22,243 nt of DNA, taken from Labilithrix luteola (GTDB lineage Bacteria; Myxococcota_A; Polyangia; Polyangiales; Polyangiaceae). Made by a program: the position numbers and the translations under genes. Numbering within the stretch: the first letter of the stretch is position 1; the number at the start of each line of letters is the position of its first letter. The stretch is taken from NCBI GenBank assembly GCA_026225435.1, contig JAMFST010000064.1, positions 1 through 22,243 of the forward strand, read 5' to 3'. This document shows, in pieces, positions 1 through 7,643 of the stretch. The notes beneath the pieces were generated by a model. The model was not told the DNA's origin. It did no database searches and worked only from the letters and a program-made list of their open reading frames with translations.

Positions 1-1
1 C

Positions 2-544
2 GTGCACGTGAGATCGTCGTTCAGCGATGTGGAGGGTACCTGGGTGACCGGAGAAGATAAGACGCTCGAGGACGTGGTCGTCGCCGGGGTCGCGTGCGAC
101 AAGGGCGAGGCGCGGGTGCAGTTCGCCGGTCTCGATGACAAGCCCGGGGTGGTCGCCGACCTGTTCGGCGCCATCGCCGAGGCGAACATCTCGGTCGACA
201 TGATCATCCAGAACGCGGCGCGCGGCGGCGAGCTCGGAGCCGACGTGACCTTCACCATGTCGAAGACCGATCTGGCGCGCGCCAAGCCGCTCTTCGACGA
301 GATCGCGGGGCGCCTCGGCGCGCGCGAGGTCCGCTACGACGAGGACGTCGCCAAGGTCTCCATCGTCGGCCTCGGCATGCGCTCGCACGCCGGCGTCGCC
401 GCCAAGATGTTCCGCGTCCTCGCCAGCGAGGGGATCAACATCCAGGCGATCTCCACCAGCGAGATCAAGGTCAGCTGCCTCATCGCCGCGAAGTACTCGG
501 AGCTGGCCGTTCGCGCGCTCCACGACATCTTCATCACCACCTGA
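2..544 (+). CDS. lysC: Aspartate kinase, C-terminal ACT-domain part (5' truncated by window edge)
   Basis: This is the regulatory end of aspartate kinase, which phosphorylates L-aspartate in the first step of lysine, threonine and methionine synthesis. The visible 180 residues begin inside the protein with the kinase/ACT junction (a HVRSSF segment followed by GTWV). Two ACT domains follow. The first (about residues 36-105) has the DKPGVVADLF and NISVDMI signatures. The second (about 115-178) has VSIVGLGMRSHAGVAAKMF, then GINIQAISTSEIKVSCLI. This is the usual order for the allosteric lysine/threonine-binding region. The catalytic amino-acid kinase domain lies before base 1, so the GTG at position 2 is an internal codon and not a start. 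The stop is TGA at 542-544. A 7-bp hairpin follows the stop closely. The family call is very secure; feedback specificity cannot be read from the sequence. Confidence 0.95.
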   Translation: MHVRSSFSDVEGTWVTGEDKTLEDVVVAGVACDKGEARVQFAGLDDKPGVVADLFGAIAEANISVDMIIQNAARGGELGADVTFTMSKTDLARAKPLFDEIAGRLGAREVRYDEDVAKVSIVGLGMRSHAGVAAKMFRVLASEGINIQAISTSEIKVSCLIAAKYSELAVRALHDIFITT

Positions 545-551
545 CGGTTCA

Positions 552-569
552 GCGCTCCTTCAGGAGCGC
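552..569. repeat. Perfect 7-bp inverted repeat just after lysC
   Basis: GCGCTCC at 552-558 and GGAGCGC at 563-569 are exact reverse complements around a TTCA loop, starting 7 bases after the lysC stop. It could form a short GC-rich hairpin that ends or stabilises the lysC transcript. No T-run follows on either strand, so it is not a convincing intrinsic terminator. Confidence 0.35.
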
Positions 570-630
570 GAGCAGGGCGCTCTCGAGTGACTCGCTGAAC
601 CAGGTTCGGCGAGGAAGTCGGGCTGGCGCT

Positions 631-849
631 CCGACGAAGGAGATCGCGCCGCAGCGGGTCCGCTTCGTCGCCTTCGATCCCGGTCTGGTTCCCGGTACCG
701 GCCTGGCGGCGGGCGAGGTGAAGAGCGCGCTCATCATCTTCGCCTGGCACCACGTGTTGCCGCTGCTCGCCCCTTTCAAGAAGGGCTGGAGCACGCCGAA
801 GCGGGCGGCGCGCGTGGCCGCCCGGCTCCTGCAGAGCCTCGCCGCCTGA
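631..849 (+). pseudogene. Remnant of a short-chain dehydrogenase/reductase (C-terminal end only)
   Basis: Reading frame 1 from about 631 to the TGA at 847-849 encodes RVRFVAFDPGLVPGTGLA, a hydrophobic HHVLPLLAPF stretch and a tail with STPKRAARVAARLL. The DPG-x-VPGTGLA pattern followed by a helix and a TP-x-x-(S/A)A-x-x-x-A-x-L tail is typical of the C-terminal third of SDR proteins in the protochlorophyllide-reductase-like/ketoreductase group. The Rossmann nucleotide motif (TGxxxGIG) and catalytic YxxxK are absent. The frame has no ATG, GTG or TTG between 541 and the conserved segment, and lysC lies immediately upstream. I therefore read it as a gene remnant left by a deletion that removed the first two thirds. 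Coordinates of the 5' edge are approximate. Confidence 0.6.
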
Positions 850-864
850 GCGGCTACGCGCGGC

Positions 865-1602
865 TCAGAGAATCCAGCCGCCGACGACGAAGTTGATGCT
901 GAACGCCGTCGTCTTCGTGTCGCCCGTGAGGTCGACGTCGAGGGCCGGGGCGAGGCCGAGGAAGTAGTGGTCCACCGGGTGGACGAGGAACGGCACCGAG
1001 AGGTTCAGGGTGAGGTTCGTCTGCGACACGCTCACGTCCACGTTGTTGACCGTGGTGTTGAGCGAGGCGGTGTTCACCCCGAGGCCGGCGCGCGGCCAGA
1101 TGGAGAAGTTCTGCGCGATGGGGATGTTGTAGCCGACGCGCGCGCCGACGCCGAAGGTGGTGTTGCCACCGTCGTTGAGCCCGACACCGGCGTCGTTGGC
1201 GAAGCCGAGGCGGACGTAACCGCCGACGCTGAGGTTGTCGATGACGAAGTAGTCGGCCGCCGGCTTGATGACGAAGGCCACGCCGGTCTTGCTCGCCGGG
1301 GCGTTGTTCCCCTCGACGGTGAAGCCGAAGGACGCGTCGTTGCTGATCGCCAGGTGCCCCTGACGGCTGAACTTCTCCGCCGGGTTGGTCCCCGATTCGA
1401 CGCGCGCGCGGTAGTTGCCGTTGCCGCCCGAGACGTAGCCGCCGTTGGGGCCGGCCTGCACGGTGTACGTCTGCGGGGGGGGCGGCGCGCCGAAGCTCTG
1501 GGCCGCAGCCGTCGACTCGGCGCCGACGAAGGTGAGCGTGCCGGCGACGACGGTGGTGACAGCGGAGGCGAGACGAAGAGCGAGCGTGCGATTGCGAGTC
1601 AT
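865..1602 (-). CDS. Predicted outer-membrane beta-barrel protein
   Basis: A 245-residue exported protein. The N-terminus (MTRNRTLALRLASAV, a hydrophobic stretch, then ESTAAAQS) is a classical Sec signal peptide with likely cleavage after AAA near residue 34. The mature part has alternating short hydrophobic strands and Gly/Asn-rich turns (VGGYVRLGFAND, FGVGARVGYNIPI, SIWPRAGLGVN, TNLTLNLSVPFLVHP, YFLGLAPALDVDL) and ends in a strand with a terminal aliphatic residue (FVVGGWIL). This is the pattern of small outer-membrane beta-barrels. The ATG at 1602 has AGGAG about 10 bases upstream and is preferred over an upstream in-frame start at 1644. The mature protein contains no cysteine. It is the last gene of the - strand block, 29 bases after its neighbour, and converges on the SDR remnant. 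The function is unknown beyond being an envelope protein. Confidence 0.75.
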   Translation of the reverse strand: MTRNRTLALRLASAVTTVVAGTLTFVGAESTAAAQSFGAPPPPQTYTVQAGPNGGYVSGGNGNYRARVESGTNPAEKFSRQGHLAISNDASFGFTVEGNNAPASKTGVAFVIKPAADYFVIDNLSVGGYVRLGFANDAGVGLNDGGNTTFGVGARVGYNIPIAQNFSIWPRAGLGVNTASLNTTVNNVDVSVSQTNLTLNLSVPFLVHPVDHYFLGLAPALDVDLTGDTKTTAFSINFVVGGWIL

Positions 1603-1631
1603 AATGGGAAGTTCTCCTGACAGGGGTGGAC

Positions 1632-2189
1632 TCACCAACCCCACGCGTATTCAACGCGGAGGAAGAGGGTGGTGAAAGACGAGTAGGTGGAGGTTGCGTA
1701 GAAATGTTCGCGGGCGGCGACACCGACCGACCAGGTGCGATCGAGCTGGTAGTCGAGGCCGAGCGCGACCTGAGCCGTCGCCAGCCCCTTCGCGTCGGGG
1801 AGGGCGCCTCCGGACAAAAGATCGCCGCCGAGCAGGATGCCGCCGTACGGCACCCAGCGCAGGACGTCGAGCACGTAGGTCGCGCCGACCGCGCCGCTGG
1901 TGAGGCCGCTGGGGCGGGAGTGGGGGACGTCCGGATCGCTGCCCGGCACGAGGCGCGACGTCTGCACCTCGGCGACGAGGTTGAACTGATCCGTGAGGCC
2001 GTACGTCGCGTCGAGACCGAAGCCCACGCCGAGGTGCATGGTGTCGCCCACCTCGAGCCCCGAGCCGCCGACGCCCGCGCCGACGTGCCACTGCTGCTCG
2101 ACCGCGCGCGCGCGCCGCTCGCCGACCAGCGAGGTCACGACGAGCGCGGCGAACGCCACGCCCGAGGAGGCTTTTCTCGCGGCCAGCAC
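1632..2189 (-). CDS. Predicted outer-membrane beta-barrel protein, Dsb-operon partner
   Basis: A 185-residue protein that starts best at GTG 2189, which places a signal peptide at the N-terminus (LAARKASSGVAFAALVV, then GERRARA before VEQQW). The mature region is barrel-like, with repeated aromatic/Gly strands (WHVGAGVGGSGLEV, MHLGVGFGLDATYGL, FNLVAEVQTSRL, ATYVLDVLRWVPYGGILLGG, AQVALGLDYQL, WSVGVAAREHFY) and a C-terminal strand ending in W (LFLRVEYAWGW), the usual BAM-recognition-type end. It begins 19 bases after the stop of the triple-Dsb lipoprotein gene with no clear Shine-Dalgarno, suggesting translation coupled to that gene. There is no cysteine in the mature protein. An alternative frame at 1651-2208 (Arg/Ala-rich) is an overlap shadow. 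The start is uncertain; the barrel assignment is by pattern only. Confidence 0.7.
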   Translation of the reverse strand: MLAARKASSGVAFAALVVTSLVGERRARAVEQQWHVGAGVGGSGLEVGDTMHLGVGFGLDATYGLTDQFNLVAEVQTSRLVPGSDPDVPHSRPSGLTSGAVGATYVLDVLRWVPYGGILLGGDLLSGGALPDAKGLATAQVALGLDYQLDRTWSVGVAAREHFYATSTYSSFTTLFLRVEYAWGW

Positions 2190-2208
2190 GACGGCCGCTG
2201 TACCACAC

Positions 2209-4290
2209 CTAGTTTTTAGTGGCCGACTTCGCCGCGGTCGCGGGCTCGCCGTCGTGGAGCGCGAGGTCGATGGCGCGGAGGAAGATGCCCGGGTCCTGCG
2301 CACCCTCGACCACGTAGCCGGTCCACTTCGGGTTCTCGGCTGAGCTGCCCGCGGCCTTCTTTCCCGCCGGTCCGACGATGACGAACGTAGGCGTACCGTT
2401 GAACCCGGCTGCGTCGGCGACCTTGGCGTCGCGGTCTACCTCGGGACGGTGCTTGCCGGGAGTCGTCTTGTCAGGGCTCGAGCCCGAGCCCGGAGGTGCC
2501 GTGGTGAGAGCCGCGCGCATCTTGTCCGCATCGAGCTTCGCCGCCGGCGCGTAGCCGACGATCGAATCGAGCTCGAGCCCGTGCTCCTCGCCGCCGTGGG
2601 CGAAGAGCGCGTCGTGCAGCGGCCAGAAGCCGGCGTTCCCCTTCTGCGCGAAGGCCTCGACCCCCGCCTCGGCGGCCAGCTCCGCGTGCGGGTGCATCTC
2701 GAGCGGACGGTTCATCCACACCAGCTGCACGTTGCCGCCGTGCTCGTCGACGAAGGTGCGCACCGTCGCCTCGGCGCGGATGCAGTAGGCGCACTGGAAG
2801 TCGGCGAACTCGACGATCGAGACCTTGGCGTTCGCCGGGCCGCGCACCGGCAGCTTGGCGAGCGGCGCCGGCAGCTCGATGGTCTTCTGCGGCGGCTTCG
2901 TGCCGGTCTTCCCCTCGGCCATGATCGTCGCGTACACCGACGCGGCCGGCGTGCCCGCCTTGGCCATCGCCGCGGCGTGATCGAGCTCCGCCTGGATGAG
3001 CGCGCGGAAGGCGCCCGCCGGCTGCGCGCCGATGAGGCGACGCCCGTTGATGAAGGTCTGCGGCGCCCCCTCCGAGTCGAGCTCGGCGCCGAGGCGCAGA
3101 TCCTCCTGGATGGCGGCGCGGTGGGTGTGCTGCTCGATGGCGCGCTTCACCTTGGCGCGGTCGAGCCCCATCTCCTGCGCGATCTGCCCGAGCGACTCTT
3201 CGCTGAGATCCACCTGCGAGGCGAAGAGGCGGTCGTGCGCATCCCAGAAGCCGGCGTCCCCCTTCTCGGCGCGCGCTTCGAAGGCCAGCTCGGCAGCCGG
3301 CTCGGCCCGCGGATGAATGGACAAAGGGAAGTTCTTCCAGACGACGCGGACCTTGCCCTCGTACTCCTTCTCGATCCCCTTCAACGTGGAATCGGCCTGG
3401 GCGCAGAAGGGGCACTGGAAGTCGCTGAAGAAGACCAGCGTGACCGGTGCGGCGGCCGGGCCCTTGGTCGGGCTGTTGCCGATGGGCACCTTCCACACGG
3501 TGGTGGTGTCCTCCGGCGGCTCGTTCGGCTCCTCGCCGCCGCTGCTCCCCGGCGGCGTGTAGTTGATCTTGCTGACCGTCACGTACAGGTCGTCGCGCGG
3601 GGTCCCCTTGTCGATGAGCGCCTTGGCTTGCTTGATCGTCTCGTCGATCGCCTCCTGGAAGACCGGGGCGGGGAGCGCGCCCGACACGAAGGCGCCGTTG
3701 ATGAAGAAGGCGGGCGTGCCGTCGACGCCGAGCTTCTCGCCCAGCGCCAGGTCGTGCGCCACCTGCTCCGTAGGGAAGCCGGTCGCCAGCTTCGCGTGCA
3801 GCTGCTCGGCGCTGACGCCGGCGGCTTGCGCCTCGGCCTCGAAGGTGTCGCCGAGCTTCTTCTCCGGCATGAGCGCGTCGTGGAACTTCCAGAACGCCGT
3901 CGACCCGCCGACCGAGTACACCGCGCTCGCCGCCTGCGCCGCCGGCTTGGCGTGCGGGTGGATCGACAGCGGGAAGTGCTTCCACACGATGCGCAGCTGG
4001 TCGGGGCCGTAGGTCTTCTTCAGCGTCTCCAGCGTCGGCTCGACCCGCTTGCAGAAGACGCACTCGAAGTCGGCGAACTCCACCACCGTCACCAGCGCCG
4101 TCGGGTTGCCCCACACCGGGTCGTCGGGATCGACGGGGACGACCGCGGTCTGATCCTTCGTCAGCGCGGCGGACTTCTCCGCGGCGGAGGCGGGAGCGAC
4201 CGGCGATACCGGCGTCTTGTGCGCGCAGGCGGCGGCGAACGTGAGAGCCGCGAACGGCAGCAAGCGGGCGAGAGAGCGAGCGGAAAACAC
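2209..4290 (-). CDS. Triple DsbA-like thioredoxin-fold lipoprotein (copy 1)
   Basis: A 693-residue predicted lipoprotein carrying three consecutive DsbA/Thioredoxin_4-type domains. The N-terminus (MFSARSLARLLPFAALTF) is a lipoprotein signal ending AAAC with the acylated Cys at residue 22, which would tether the protein to a periplasmic membrane face. Domain 1 (about 57-235) has CVFC at 77-80 and GTPAFFING at 191-199. Domain 2 (about 265-455) has CPFC at 293-296 and GAPQTFING. Domain 3 (about 480-680) has CAYC at 500-503 and NGTPTFVIVG at 631-640, with an extended loop before and after it. Each domain keeps the CxxC and the cis-Pro strand of thiol oxidoreductases. The start is GTG 4290, with AAGGA about 7 bases upstream. 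It follows a strong terminator of the copy 2 gene, so it should have its own promoter. Its own downstream partners are two barrel proteins. Family call secure; redox direction (oxidase, isomerase or reductase) unknown. Confidence 0.9.
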   Translation of the reverse strand: MFSARSLARLLPFAALTFAAACAHKTPVSPVAPASAAEKSAALTKDQTAVVPVDPDDPVWGNPTALVTVVEFADFECVFCKRVEPTLETLKKTYGPDQLRIVWKHFPLSIHPHAKPAAQAASAVYSVGGSTAFWKFHDALMPEKKLGDTFEAEAQAAGVSAEQLHAKLATGFPTEQVAHDLALGEKLGVDGTPAFFINGAFVSGALPAPVFQEAIDETIKQAKALIDKGTPRDDLYVTVSKINYTPPGSSGGEEPNEPPEDTTTVWKVPIGNSPTKGPAAAPVTLVFFSDFQCPFCAQADSTLKGIEKEYEGKVRVVWKNFPLSIHPRAEPAAELAFEARAEKGDAGFWDAHDRLFASQVDLSEESLGQIAQEMGLDRAKVKRAIEQHTHRAAIQEDLRLGAELDSEGAPQTFINGRRLIGAQPAGAFRALIQAELDHAAAMAKAGTPAASVYATIMAEGKTGTKPPQKTIELPAPLAKLPVRGPANAKVSIVEFADFQCAYCIRAEATVRTFVDEHGGNVQLVWMNRPLEMHPHAELAAEAGVEAFAQKGNAGFWPLHDALFAHGGEEHGLELDSIVGYAPAAKLDADKMRAALTTAPPGSGSSPDKTTPGKHRPEVDRDAKVADAAGFNGTPTFVIVGPAGKKAAGSSAENPKWTGYVVEGAQDPGIFLRAIDLALHDGEPATAAKSATKN

Positions 4291-4314
4291 GCGCGCATCC
4301 TTAGCGCACCCCGC

Positions 4315-4353
4315 AAAGAAAAACGGCCCGGAGCGCGAAGCCCCGAGCCGTTT
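4315..4353 (-). terminator. Intrinsic terminator of the copy 2 Dsb gene
   Basis: On the - strand this region folds into a stem of about 13 pairs. The outer arms ACGGC (with flanking A's) pair with GCCGT, followed by TCGGGGC pairing with GCTCCGG (two G-T wobbles) around a TTCGC loop. A T-rich tail (TTTTTCTTTG) comes immediately after the stem. It starts about 38 bases past the stop of the triple-Dsb gene ending at 4392 and lies just before the start of the next gene at 4290. This is the only textbook Rho-independent terminator I found in the window. Confidence 0.85.
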
Positions 4354-4391
4354 CGTTCAGCGGTCACTGCAGCGGCTTCACGCCGCGGGAG

Positions 4392-6419
4392 TCACTTCGC
4401 TTCCGCGAGAGCGCGCTTGATGACCTTCTCGAACTTCGCCTGCGGCTGCGCGCCGTTGATGAAGTAGCCGTTGATGACGAAGGCCGGCGTGCCGCTGATC
4501 TGCGCGTCGTCACCGGTCTTGGAGTCGGCGTCGATGTCGGCCTTGTGCGTCGAGTTGTCGAGCGCGGCCTTGAACTTCGCCATGTCGAGCCCCTGGTCCG
4601 AGGCGTACTGCTCGAGCGCGGCGCGCTTGATGCCATCCGGCTTCTGCTGGTTGGCGAAGAGCGTGTCGTGCATCTTCCAGAAGCCGTCGTTGCCCTTCTG
4701 CTTGTAGGCCTCCATGGCCGCCTCGGCCGCGAGCGGCGCGTCGGGGTGCATGGGGAGCGGCTTGTTGCGCCAGACGAACTTGACCTGGTCCTTGTACTCC
4801 TTCATCACCGCCTGGATCGTCGGCTCCACGCGCCCGCAGAAGGGGCACTGGAAGTCCGAGAACTCCTGGATGACGACCTTGGCCTTGAGGTTCCCCATGG
4901 CCGGTGCGTTGGGCGACAGAGCGACGTTCTTCTTCTCGAGATCCGGCGCGCCCTTGCCGTCGGCGATGATCGAGTCGTAGACCTTCGCCGCCGAGGTGCC
5001 CTTGGCGACGAGCGCCTGCGAGTGGGCGATCTCCTCGTCGATGACGGCCTTGAACTTGTCGAACGGCTGCGCGCCGACGAGGCTGCGACCGTTGATGAAG
5101 AAGTGCGGCGTGCCGCCCCCACCGAGGTCATCGGCGAGATCGGAGTCGGCGTCGATGTCCTTCTTGTAGGTGTGGTTCTTCAGGGCCGCGTGGACCTTGT
5201 CGAGGTTGAGGCCAGCCGCGGTCGCGATGGAGTCGAGGTCGGCGTCTTCCAGCTTCGGGTTCGAGGCGAAGAGCTTGTCGTGAACGTCCCAGAAGCCCTT
5301 GTCACCCTTCTCGGACTTGGCTTCCATCGCCAGCTCCGCGCAGGGTTCCGCGCGGTTGTGGAAGGGGAGCGGCTGGTTCTTCCAGACGAGGCGGACCTTG
5401 TCGCCGTAGGCGTCGTGGACCTGCTTCAGCGTGTCCTCGACGCGCTTGCAGAAGGGGCACTGGAAGTCGGAGAACTCGACCATGGTGACGAGCGCGTCGT
5501 TCTTGCCCTCGACCGGCGAGGCGCCGACCGGAACTTTGTACACCGTCTTGGTGTCTTCCTTCGGCTTGTCGTCGTCGTCGTCGCCCTTGGCGGCCGGAGC
5601 GTTCTTCTTGTTCTCCTGGCTCATGGCGACGTAGAGCTTGTCCTTCGGGGTGCCGCTGGCGAGCTTCGCCTGCGCCTTCTGGAGCTCCTGGTCGATGACG
5701 GCCTTGAACTTGTCGACCGGCTGCGCGCCCGAGAGGAGCACGCCGTTGATGAAGAAGGCCGGGGTGCCGTTGACGCCCGCGGTCTTGCCGGCCGCGTTGC
5801 TCTTGTCGACCTTGTCGGCCCAGGTGTGAGCGGTGAGGCCCGCCTGGAACTTGTTCATGTCGGTGACGCCGGCGTCCTTGGCCCACGTCGTGTAGCTGGC
5901 GTCCGACAGCGCGCCCTGGTTCTTGAAGGCGGTGTCGTGGAACTTCCAGAAGCCGTCGTTGCCGGCGAGAGCGAAGACGCCCTCACCCGCTTCGGCGGCC
6001 GGCTTGGCCTTCTCGTGGAAGGGGAGCGGCGCGTCTTTCCAGACGATGCGGATCTTGTCCTTGCCGTACTGGTCCTTCAGCTGCTGCATCGTCGGCTCGA
6101 CGCGGCCGCAGAAGGGGCACTGGAAGTCGGAGAACTCGACGATGGTGACCGGCGCGGTGCGCGAGCCCCACATCGGGTCGGCGCTGGTGATGGGGATCGC
6201 CGCGTCGGCGTCGCTCCACGCGCCACCGGCGGACGCCGTGGTGCTGTCCGCCGAGATGCTGGCGGTCTTTCCGCCGTGGGAGTCATAGCCCCACATGACG
6301 GCGCCGCCGGCGAGGAAGCTGAAAAGGAATCCGATGACGGCGACGCCGGTGTTCATTCCACCGACGGGGCCGTCGTCGTGACGCGGTCTGTCCGCCGCCA
6401 CGCTCTTGTCTTTGGCCAT
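4392..6419 (-). CDS. Membrane-anchored triple DsbA-like thiol oxidoreductase (copy 2)
   Basis: A 675-residue protein with a short basic cytoplasmic N-terminus, one membrane segment (about residues 24-45, VAVIGFLFSFLAGGAVMW) and three periplasmic DsbA-like domains. Active sites are CPFC at 101-104, 321-324 and 525-528, each in the context (E/V)FSDFQCPFC. Cis-Pro strands are GTPAFFING (about 218-226), GTPHFFING (about 436-444) and GTPAFVING (about 643-651). Domain linkers are Ala/Lys/Asp-rich, including an acidic run at about 280-286. Domain 2 has an extra Cys at 360 (EPCAELAMEA) shared with copy 3. I chose ATG 6419 because it gives a compact positively charged N-terminus; an in-frame GTG at 6446 would add nine residues, and neither has a strong ribosome site. 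The coding DNA ends at 4392 before a strong terminator. It resembles copy 3 domain by domain, so the pair arose by gene duplication after the three domains were already joined. Confidence 0.92.
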   Translation of the reverse strand: MAKDKSVAADRPRHDDGPVGGMNTGVAVIGFLFSFLAGGAVMWGYDSHGGKTASISADSTTASAGGAWSDADAAIPITSADPMWGSRTAPVTIVEFSDFQCPFCGRVEPTMQQLKDQYGKDKIRIVWKDAPLPFHEKAKPAAEAGEGVFALAGNDGFWKFHDTAFKNQGALSDASYTTWAKDAGVTDMNKFQAGLTAHTWADKVDKSNAAGKTAGVNGTPAFFINGVLLSGAQPVDKFKAVIDQELQKAQAKLASGTPKDKLYVAMSQENKKNAPAAKGDDDDDKPKEDTKTVYKVPVGASPVEGKNDALVTMVEFSDFQCPFCKRVEDTLKQVHDAYGDKVRLVWKNQPLPFHNRAEPCAELAMEAKSEKGDKGFWDVHDKLFASNPKLEDADLDSIATAAGLNLDKVHAALKNHTYKKDIDADSDLADDLGGGGTPHFFINGRSLVGAQPFDKFKAVIDEEIAHSQALVAKGTSAAKVYDSIIADGKGAPDLEKKNVALSPNAPAMGNLKAKVVIQEFSDFQCPFCGRVEPTIQAVMKEYKDQVKFVWRNKPLPMHPDAPLAAEAAMEAYKQKGNDGFWKMHDTLFANQQKPDGIKRAALEQYASDQGLDMAKFKAALDNSTHKADIDADSKTGDDAQISGTPAFVINGYFINGAQPQAKFEKVIKRALAEAK

Positions 6420-6593
6420 TTTAGGTACGTTCTTTCTGATGTTCACTGCGTGAATGCCGGCGGCGCCGACGGCGAGCCCGGAAGGAGCGCGCGCCGCAGC
6501 GACGAAGGCGGATGAAGATGTGGCCTCGCGAGCCAGCTCGAGGATCGAGCCGGCTGCGAACGAGGAGATGCGCGAGCTAGAGAAACGTCGGCT

Positions 6594-7019
6594 TCAGACG
6601 CGCGACGACGAGCGCGGCGGCCGCTCGAGCGCGAAGATCTCGCCGGCTCGAGGTCCATCCGTGGTCGTGATCGGGTCGAGCAAGCTCGCCGACGGCAAGG
6701 CAAGCTGGACGGCCGGCGGGAGCGAGCACGCGGGCATGTCCGAGTCGATGATCAGGCGCGGCGCATCGCGATGGAGCGAGCTGCTGTCGTCCGGGGCCGC
6801 CGCGGCGTCCATCCCGGCGTCGCACTCGGTCGTCACCGCACCGGGCACCGCGTCGATCTCGACCGACGTCTGCGGGGTGTCGAGCGTGGGCGGCGGCGCG
6901 TTGGCCGAAGCTCCGCGGTGATCGCACATCGGCGCGGACGCGCGCGCGTCGCCACACGCCAGCCACAGGGCGAGGCCCATGGCAGCGGTGAGAACGAAGC
7001 GGGTCCAGCGACGGAGCAT
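6594..7019 (-). CDS. Small cysteine-containing secreted protein of unknown function
   Basis: A 141-residue protein with a clear Sec signal peptide (MLRRWTRFVLTAAMGLALWLAC, likely cleaved after ARASA near residue 29). The mature part is Pro/Ala/Asp-rich and low in predicted structure. It contains Cys at 32 (PMCDHRGA), 66 (TTECDAG) and 98 (MPACSL), and a PPPTLDTPQTSVEID segment. I have a general memory of similar PMCD-x-x-GAS-x-x-APPP proteins in Polyangiales-type myxobacteria, but I cannot name a characterised homologue. The start at ATG 7019 is chosen because it begins the signal peptide; the longer open frame upstream overlaps yhbY. It sits 65 bases after yhbY and 174 bases before the copy 2 Dsb gene, on the same strand. 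It may be a disulfide client of the flanking Dsb proteins (inference). Confidence 0.65.
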   Translation of the reverse strand: MLRRWTRFVLTAAMGLALWLACGDARASAPMCDHRGASANAPPPTLDTPQTSVEIDAVPGAVTTECDAGMDAAAAPDDSSSLHRDAPRLIIDSDMPACSLPPAVQLALPSASLLDPITTTDGPRAGEIFALERPPRSSSRV

Positions 7020-7084
7020 GCGCCGTCGCACTTTGGATCGGACCGCCCCGTCTCGGCAAGCTAGGAGAGCCGTGGCCGAGCTCG

Positions 7085-7600
7085 TCAGGTCTCGTCGTCG
7101 CTGAAATCGCCGTCGGCCGGATCGGAGACCGGCTTCCCCTCGAGCTCGCGGGAGACGCGGGCGGTGGCGCGGGTCGAGCGGCCTTCTCGCGGGGTCTTGG
7201 CCGTGGCTTTCGCCTTGCGATCCGCACGCTTGGCGCGGTTCGCCTTGGCCTTGCCAGGGGGCGGCTTCACCTTGGGCGCCTTCTCTCCCGGCAGCAGGAT
7301 CTTCGGCTTCTTCGTGTTCCGCTTGAAGAGGAGGAGCGTGCGGCCGAGCAGTCCGACCATCTCCCCGCCGCTCGCCGCGGCCAGCTCCGCGGCCACCGCC
7401 TTGCGATCGTGATCCTCGGTGGTGGCGTTCTCCCCCAGCTTCACCTTGATCAGCTCGTGGGTCGTGAGCGCGCTCTTCACCGAGGCGACGAGCGCTTCCG
7501 ACAGCCCCTCCTTGCCGACGAGGACGACGGGCTTGAGAGGATGACCGAGGCCCCGGAGGTGCAGGCGCGCTTTTGCCGACAATGTGACTGTTGTATCCAC
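7085..7600 (-). CDS. yhbY: YhbY-family CRM-domain RNA-binding protein with basic tail
   Basis: A 171-residue protein whose first about 100 residues are a CRM domain, the YhbY fold that associates with the pre-50S ribosomal subunit. The match is clear: LSAKARLHLRGLGHPLKPVV, the GxxG loop GKEG at 29-32, LIKVKLGEN, and GLLGRTLLLFKRN before KPKILLP. The remaining about 65 residues are an Ala/Lys/Arg-rich tail ending in an acidic SDPADGDFSDDET. The usual bacterial YhbY is about 95-100 residues, so the tail is an extension, probably disordered and RNA-contacting. The start is GTG 7600. It lies 43 bases after the stop of the copy 3 Dsb gene on the same strand and 65 bases before the small secreted protein gene. 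Its housekeeping ribosomal role has no obvious link to the Dsb genes around it. Confidence 0.9.
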   Translation of the reverse strand: MDTTVTLSAKARLHLRGLGHPLKPVVLVGKEGLSEALVASVKSALTTHELIKVKLGENATTEDHDRKAVAAELAAASGGEMVGLLGRTLLLFKRNTKKPKILLPGEKAPKVKPPPGKAKANRAKRADRKAKATAKTPREGRSTRATARVSRELEGKPVSDPADGDFSDDET

Positions 7601-7643
7601 GGCGGCTTCGTATCACGGCGCAGCCTCTTTCACCCGGCTACCG

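Noticed and set aside
5550..5610. Acidic DDDDDK run in the copy 2 linker as a specific protease site
   Set aside because: It is a charged flexible linker between domains. An enterokinase-like match has no meaning in a bacterium.
6446..6446. GTG at 6446 as the start of copy 2
   Set aside because: It is possible, but no ribosome site precedes it and the extra nine residues add nothing conserved, so ATG 6419 is simpler.
2449..6515. Long + strand open frames of 656 and 672 codons opposite the Dsb genes (2449-4467 and 4545-6515)
   Set aside because: Their sequences are Arg/Leu/Val/Glu-rich with no recognisable family, and they mirror the periodic structure of the Dsb genes. Open antisense frames are expected in very GC-rich coding DNA.
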